Assembly: GCF_001039355.2 (NCBI RefSeq) | Contig: NW_019775726.1 | Location: 62,001 to 126,000, forward strand | DNA length: 64,000 nucleotides | Reading direction: 5' to 3' | Source of the DNA: Lingula anatina | Taxonomy: Eukaryota; Brachiopoda; Lingulata; Lingulida; Lingulidae | In this document: positions 60,757-64,000 of the stretch, piece after piece | Layout: the number at the start of each line of letters is the position of its first letter | Position numbering within the stretch: position 1 is the stretch's first letter | The notes under the pieces: model-generated | What the model was told of the DNA's origin: nothing | The model's input: the letters and a program-made list of their open reading frames with translations, nothing else | Databases searched by the model: none | Program-made: the position numbers and the translations under genes

Positions 60757-63235
60757 TCACAATTCAGAACCTTCACTAGTAGTGGTGGCGCCTTGATCAT
60801 GAGCCTCATTTCCATTCTTCTTTGACGTGCAACCCAGGCTAAAAATATAAATATAACTCATTACATCATGTAATAATAGGCCAACTTTAAAAATTAGGAG
60901 AGGGGGGAGAGAGAATAGGGGGATATCAAAGGGTATGATTGGTCTAGCTGTTAAACAAGCAAAACACGTAATTGGCTTCACAAGCATCTGTTTCACCTAC
61001 CACCCGCGAGGCATCAGGTACATTTAAGCTTGCCAAATAAATTTGGTTGTAATCTCATCTCTACATACAAAGTGTGGACAAAGTTCCCTTTCTTTTCCCT
61101 GTAAAGTACGAACACAGCCCAGTGACCTTCCCCCACGACTACCTTTGTTTTCCTCTGTTAATGACAATATGGATCTCCTCTTATAAACAGTGTATAATCT
61201 TACATGTTCCTATCCAGCACGACGTCCCATTCTTCCACGGTCTGCAGAAGTGGATTGTTCAGAGTCTCAGGAACTAAGAACATCAGGAACCCAGCGCCTA
61301 TGTACACTGAGCCGAATACGATGAAAGGAAGTGGTCTGTACACACTACCTAGTGTGAGAATCTGAGGGGTGATTGCGATTCCAAGTCTGGCGACTGACGA
61401 ACAAAAACTCAACCCCATGTGCCTATGATAAAAAGAAGGAAAAACAGGTAATATAGTTGAATTCATTTCTTCTTAGTGATTTGATAAATACATGTTTTGA
61501 TATAACAGTACATATATAAGCAGTTGTCATTTTGCAGGTATAAACAAAGCAACAAAATCGATGCATTTAAATTGGTTAATAATACATGTAAGACAGTAAT
61601 GGCAGTGAAAAATTACTTATCAAGGCAAACATTATTTAAACTAGTGGATGACAAAGATTCAACCTTAACATCTACAGAACTTACAAAGAACTAAAATCTA
61701 CATTTGCTATTTAATCATATATTTATTTCAACGAACTAAAAGCTATACATGTAGATGCCCCAATGCTTCTAATATTTATTTTAAATGCCTTTATTTGCAT
61801 ATAAAAGTGGAAGAATAAGTTTGTGAATTTTTTACTCTTATAGTTGTGAATTGAATTCAAAATTAAAACTTTTTAAAGAATAACATGAAAAATACCTGAT
61901 AACAGTTGGGTAACTCTCTACTAAAAACATGCTAAAAACCGCCTTAGACAGAGTGATCAACATTTTCCCAAGTGTGGCAAATGTAATGGTGAGATAGAAC
62001 GTACCTGAAAAGAAACCACCTTTTAGTCGCGTAAAATGTAAAAAAGAATTGGTAAATTATTCCTTCTACCTATCTATTCATTCATCATTATAGCTCAAAA
62101 CAAAAAAAAAAAAAAAAACCATCAGCACTATATTTCGCTGTGTTTTTAATGTAAAATATTACTTTTGATTTTACAGGAAACAACGCGTTTCACGAATTCA
62201 CACTATAATTTAAGTAGGTTTAGTTTAGATTTCACACTCTGACAATACTCACTCGTTGGAATCAGTCCAGACGCGATACAAAGACTGCCACCCAGACAGC
62301 TTGTCCCAAAGATCATCTTCCGTCGCCCAAATTTGTCTATGAAGAAGGCGGCTGCCAATAGCCCTGGGATATCCGCTGCTCCAAGTAGGGCAAAACTGAG
62401 ATATAGACTACCTCCCAGACCCTTGGCATTCAGAGTTAACCCATAATAGCACATCATAGTCGCCATCCTTTGGAGAAACAAGAAAATATCTCACCTAGCT
62501 ATGTCGAGATAAAGGACTGTGGAATGATATGCTCCTGGTATAATTTTATTAACATCCAACTTCACACACAAAAGAAAAAAAACAAAATGTAGACCAGGCA
62601 TTATAACTACTCAAGATCTGCCTTCTTTGATTATTGATTACTTGATTATTATTTGATTACTCTGATTCAGGGGGTGACACTTCTATTGTCCATTGTATGT
62701 AAAAAAAATTAATCAAACTAGAGGGGAACAAAATAGTCTTTTTTAAACCAGTCGAACATTTGATAACAATATTACTGGTTATACAATATACTGAAAGGAC
62801 TTTGGGATGCACATGTACACATGTGCAAATAAAACACAAAGTGGAAAATGGAGTCTATGTTCATGGGTGCATGTATCAAAATGAGGAATATTGCAAAGAA
62901 CGGTACAGAATATACGGAAGGTAAATTACTATTGAAATAATCGAATTCTCTTGCTCTGATATACTGATATACAATGTGCATGTACGAATAATTCTAATTT
63001 TTCTCACCAAATGAAAGCCAGTACAGAAGTTATAAAAGCCCTTCTCCAGGTCTTGAACAGCTCAATGTGGGTATATGTTGTCCCACGGTGATCCTCTTCG
63101 CCGTCCCTGAACAGACGATCCACAGCCTCTTGTTCCAACTTCACTTTGTTGACATTGGCAATGCGTTTTATGATCACCTCTGCCTCCTCGTGTCTACCTC
63201 GTGCTAGCAGCCATCGTACTGATTCAGGGAAAAAC
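60757..63235 (-). CDS. SLC22-family transporter, C-terminal five exons (copy B, 5' part outside window)
   Basis: Exons 63235-63008, 62467-62253, 62004-61896, 61422-61204 and 60838-60757 (TGA). The first four have exactly the lengths (228, 215, 109, 219) and phases of exons 5-8 of the SLC22 gene at 50141-56203, proving a tandem duplication in the same orientation. Visible motifs: FFPESVRWLLARGRHEEAEV, YYGLTLNAKGLGGSLYLSFA, FIDKFGRRKM, ESYPTVIRHMGLSFCSSVAR and PETLNNPLLQTVEEWD. The cytosolic tail differs (LGCTSKKNGNEAHDQG and on). The coding part covers membrane segments of the C-terminal MFS half plus the central loop. Exons 1-4 must lie right of base 64000. The substrate is unknown; divergence from copy A in most exons suggests separate specificities. 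Confidence 0.93.
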
Positions 63236-63462
63236 CTGGTATGGGAAGCATCTGAACTTTTAAAGGAGGGACTTTTTAAACAAAGAAAAAGTTTTGGCCG
63301 AAATGTTGCCAACACGCAGATTAAGAATGCCATCGTACAGAATCAGGATAAAACCTGGGGTATGGTTTAAAACATTAACCTAAATATTTAAATTTTGACA
63401 AATTAAATATCTTTTAGGTACGAAATGATACGGAGGCCAAATAAGACAATCGAAGAAAATGT

Positions 63463-63630
63463 AACAATTCGTACCCACAAGTTTACAATTCATCAAAACA
63501 TATACAATTCGTTCGTACAAATATGATAATTCGTTTCCACAAATTGTAATTCCTTCCCACAGTTGAAAAAGTTAGTTCCCACATTGTTAATTCGTTCCCA
63601 CAATTTAATTAGTACGTTCCCACAATTAAA
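63463..63630. repeat. Degenerate minisatellite based on TTCGTTCCCACAATT
   Basis: About seven imperfect units (AATTCGTACCCACAAG, AATTCGTTTCCACAAA, AATTCCTTCCCACAG, AGTTCCCACATT, AATTCGTTCCCACAA, TACGTTCCCACAATT) with irregular period of about 20-27 bases. It lies in the presumed intron 4 of SLC22 copy B. Confidence 0.7.
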
Positions 63631-64000
63631 AAGAGCTGGGGACAGCTTTGCAAACAGTGAATACACTATTGGATTTAGATCTTCGGTCCTCTTCATGATA
63701 ATGGCATGTTTTCAGTGACTTTTTGACAAAAAGCTGATGTTTTTTGTTTTCTTTCAATAATTGAGGTAGGTCACATTTCCACAATGACCATACACAATAA
63801 CACGTCTCGTGCTTCATTTTATTTCGAACCATATAAATAGTGCTACAAAATAAATAAAAATAAAGAATTTTTTATGTTTAAAAGCTGGGAATGCATTTTT
63901 GTTTCAACGGATTTAAATAAAAATTTAGTTAATAAGGCCAGACAAAATCAATTAGCTGTTAAACGAGCGAGCCAGTTTTGATGGTATTGATTGCTTAATT

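Noticed and set aside
1-64000. CRISPR array, operon-like cluster or bacterial defence system
   Set aside because: The sequence is clearly an intron-bearing animal genome. The direct repeats found are microsatellites, transposon copies or assembly duplications, with no regular repeat-spacer array.

Overview
The window is eukaryotic and almost certainly from a marine invertebrate animal. It is AT-rich, the coding exons are short (about 40-640 bases) and bounded by GT/AG introns, microsatellites are frequent, and several kinds of DNA transposon and one LINE are present. The gene families fit a lophotrochozoan or invertebrate deuterostome, but no species can be fixed. A loxP-type sequence at 15330-15363 matches the linker of Cre/lox circularised (454-style) mate-pair libraries, so part of the sequence is an assembly artefact.

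Genes, left to right. (1) 603-11031, minus: a TRPC-type cation channel, eight exons from the start codon to the region after the fifth membrane segment; its pore and C-terminus lie beyond the left edge. Its long third intron (4075-9254) holds a decayed Tc1-like element, a LINE 3' half and a fragment of an unknown repeat-borne gene. (2) 13152-18665, minus: a complete six-exon DEG/ENaC/ASIC-type channel of 498 aa, with unusual residues at the N-terminal gating motif and the selectivity filter. (3) 30802-33159, plus: a cysteine-rich, probably secreted protein made of about six copies of a CRSLGG-type module followed by one peritrophin-A chitin-binding domain; its 5' end was not found. (4) 35654-36940, minus: a two-exon TMEM272-like four-pass membrane protein of 281 aa, with two possible upstream coding exons at 37558-37708 and 42639-42761. 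(5) 50141-56203, minus: a complete nine-exon SLC22 organic-ion transporter of 586 aa. (6) 60757-63235, minus: the last five exons of a tandem SLC22 paralogue that continues past the right edge.

The stretches 18.7-30.8, 33.4-35.6, 42.8-50.1 and 56.3-60.7 kb hold mainly repeats and no gene I can name. They contain foldback MITEs (five copies in two subfamilies), two short elements with hAT-like termini and 5-base target duplications, and other inverted repeats. Three of the four single-N gaps (6902, 15366, 28830) directly precede a sequence already present further left, so unmerged overlaps or false duplications are likely there.

The genes look like a typical animal mix of unrelated membrane and secreted proteins, not an operon or functional cluster; only the two SLC22 genes are related to each other. 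The most novel-looking item is the repeated four-cysteine module of gene 3.
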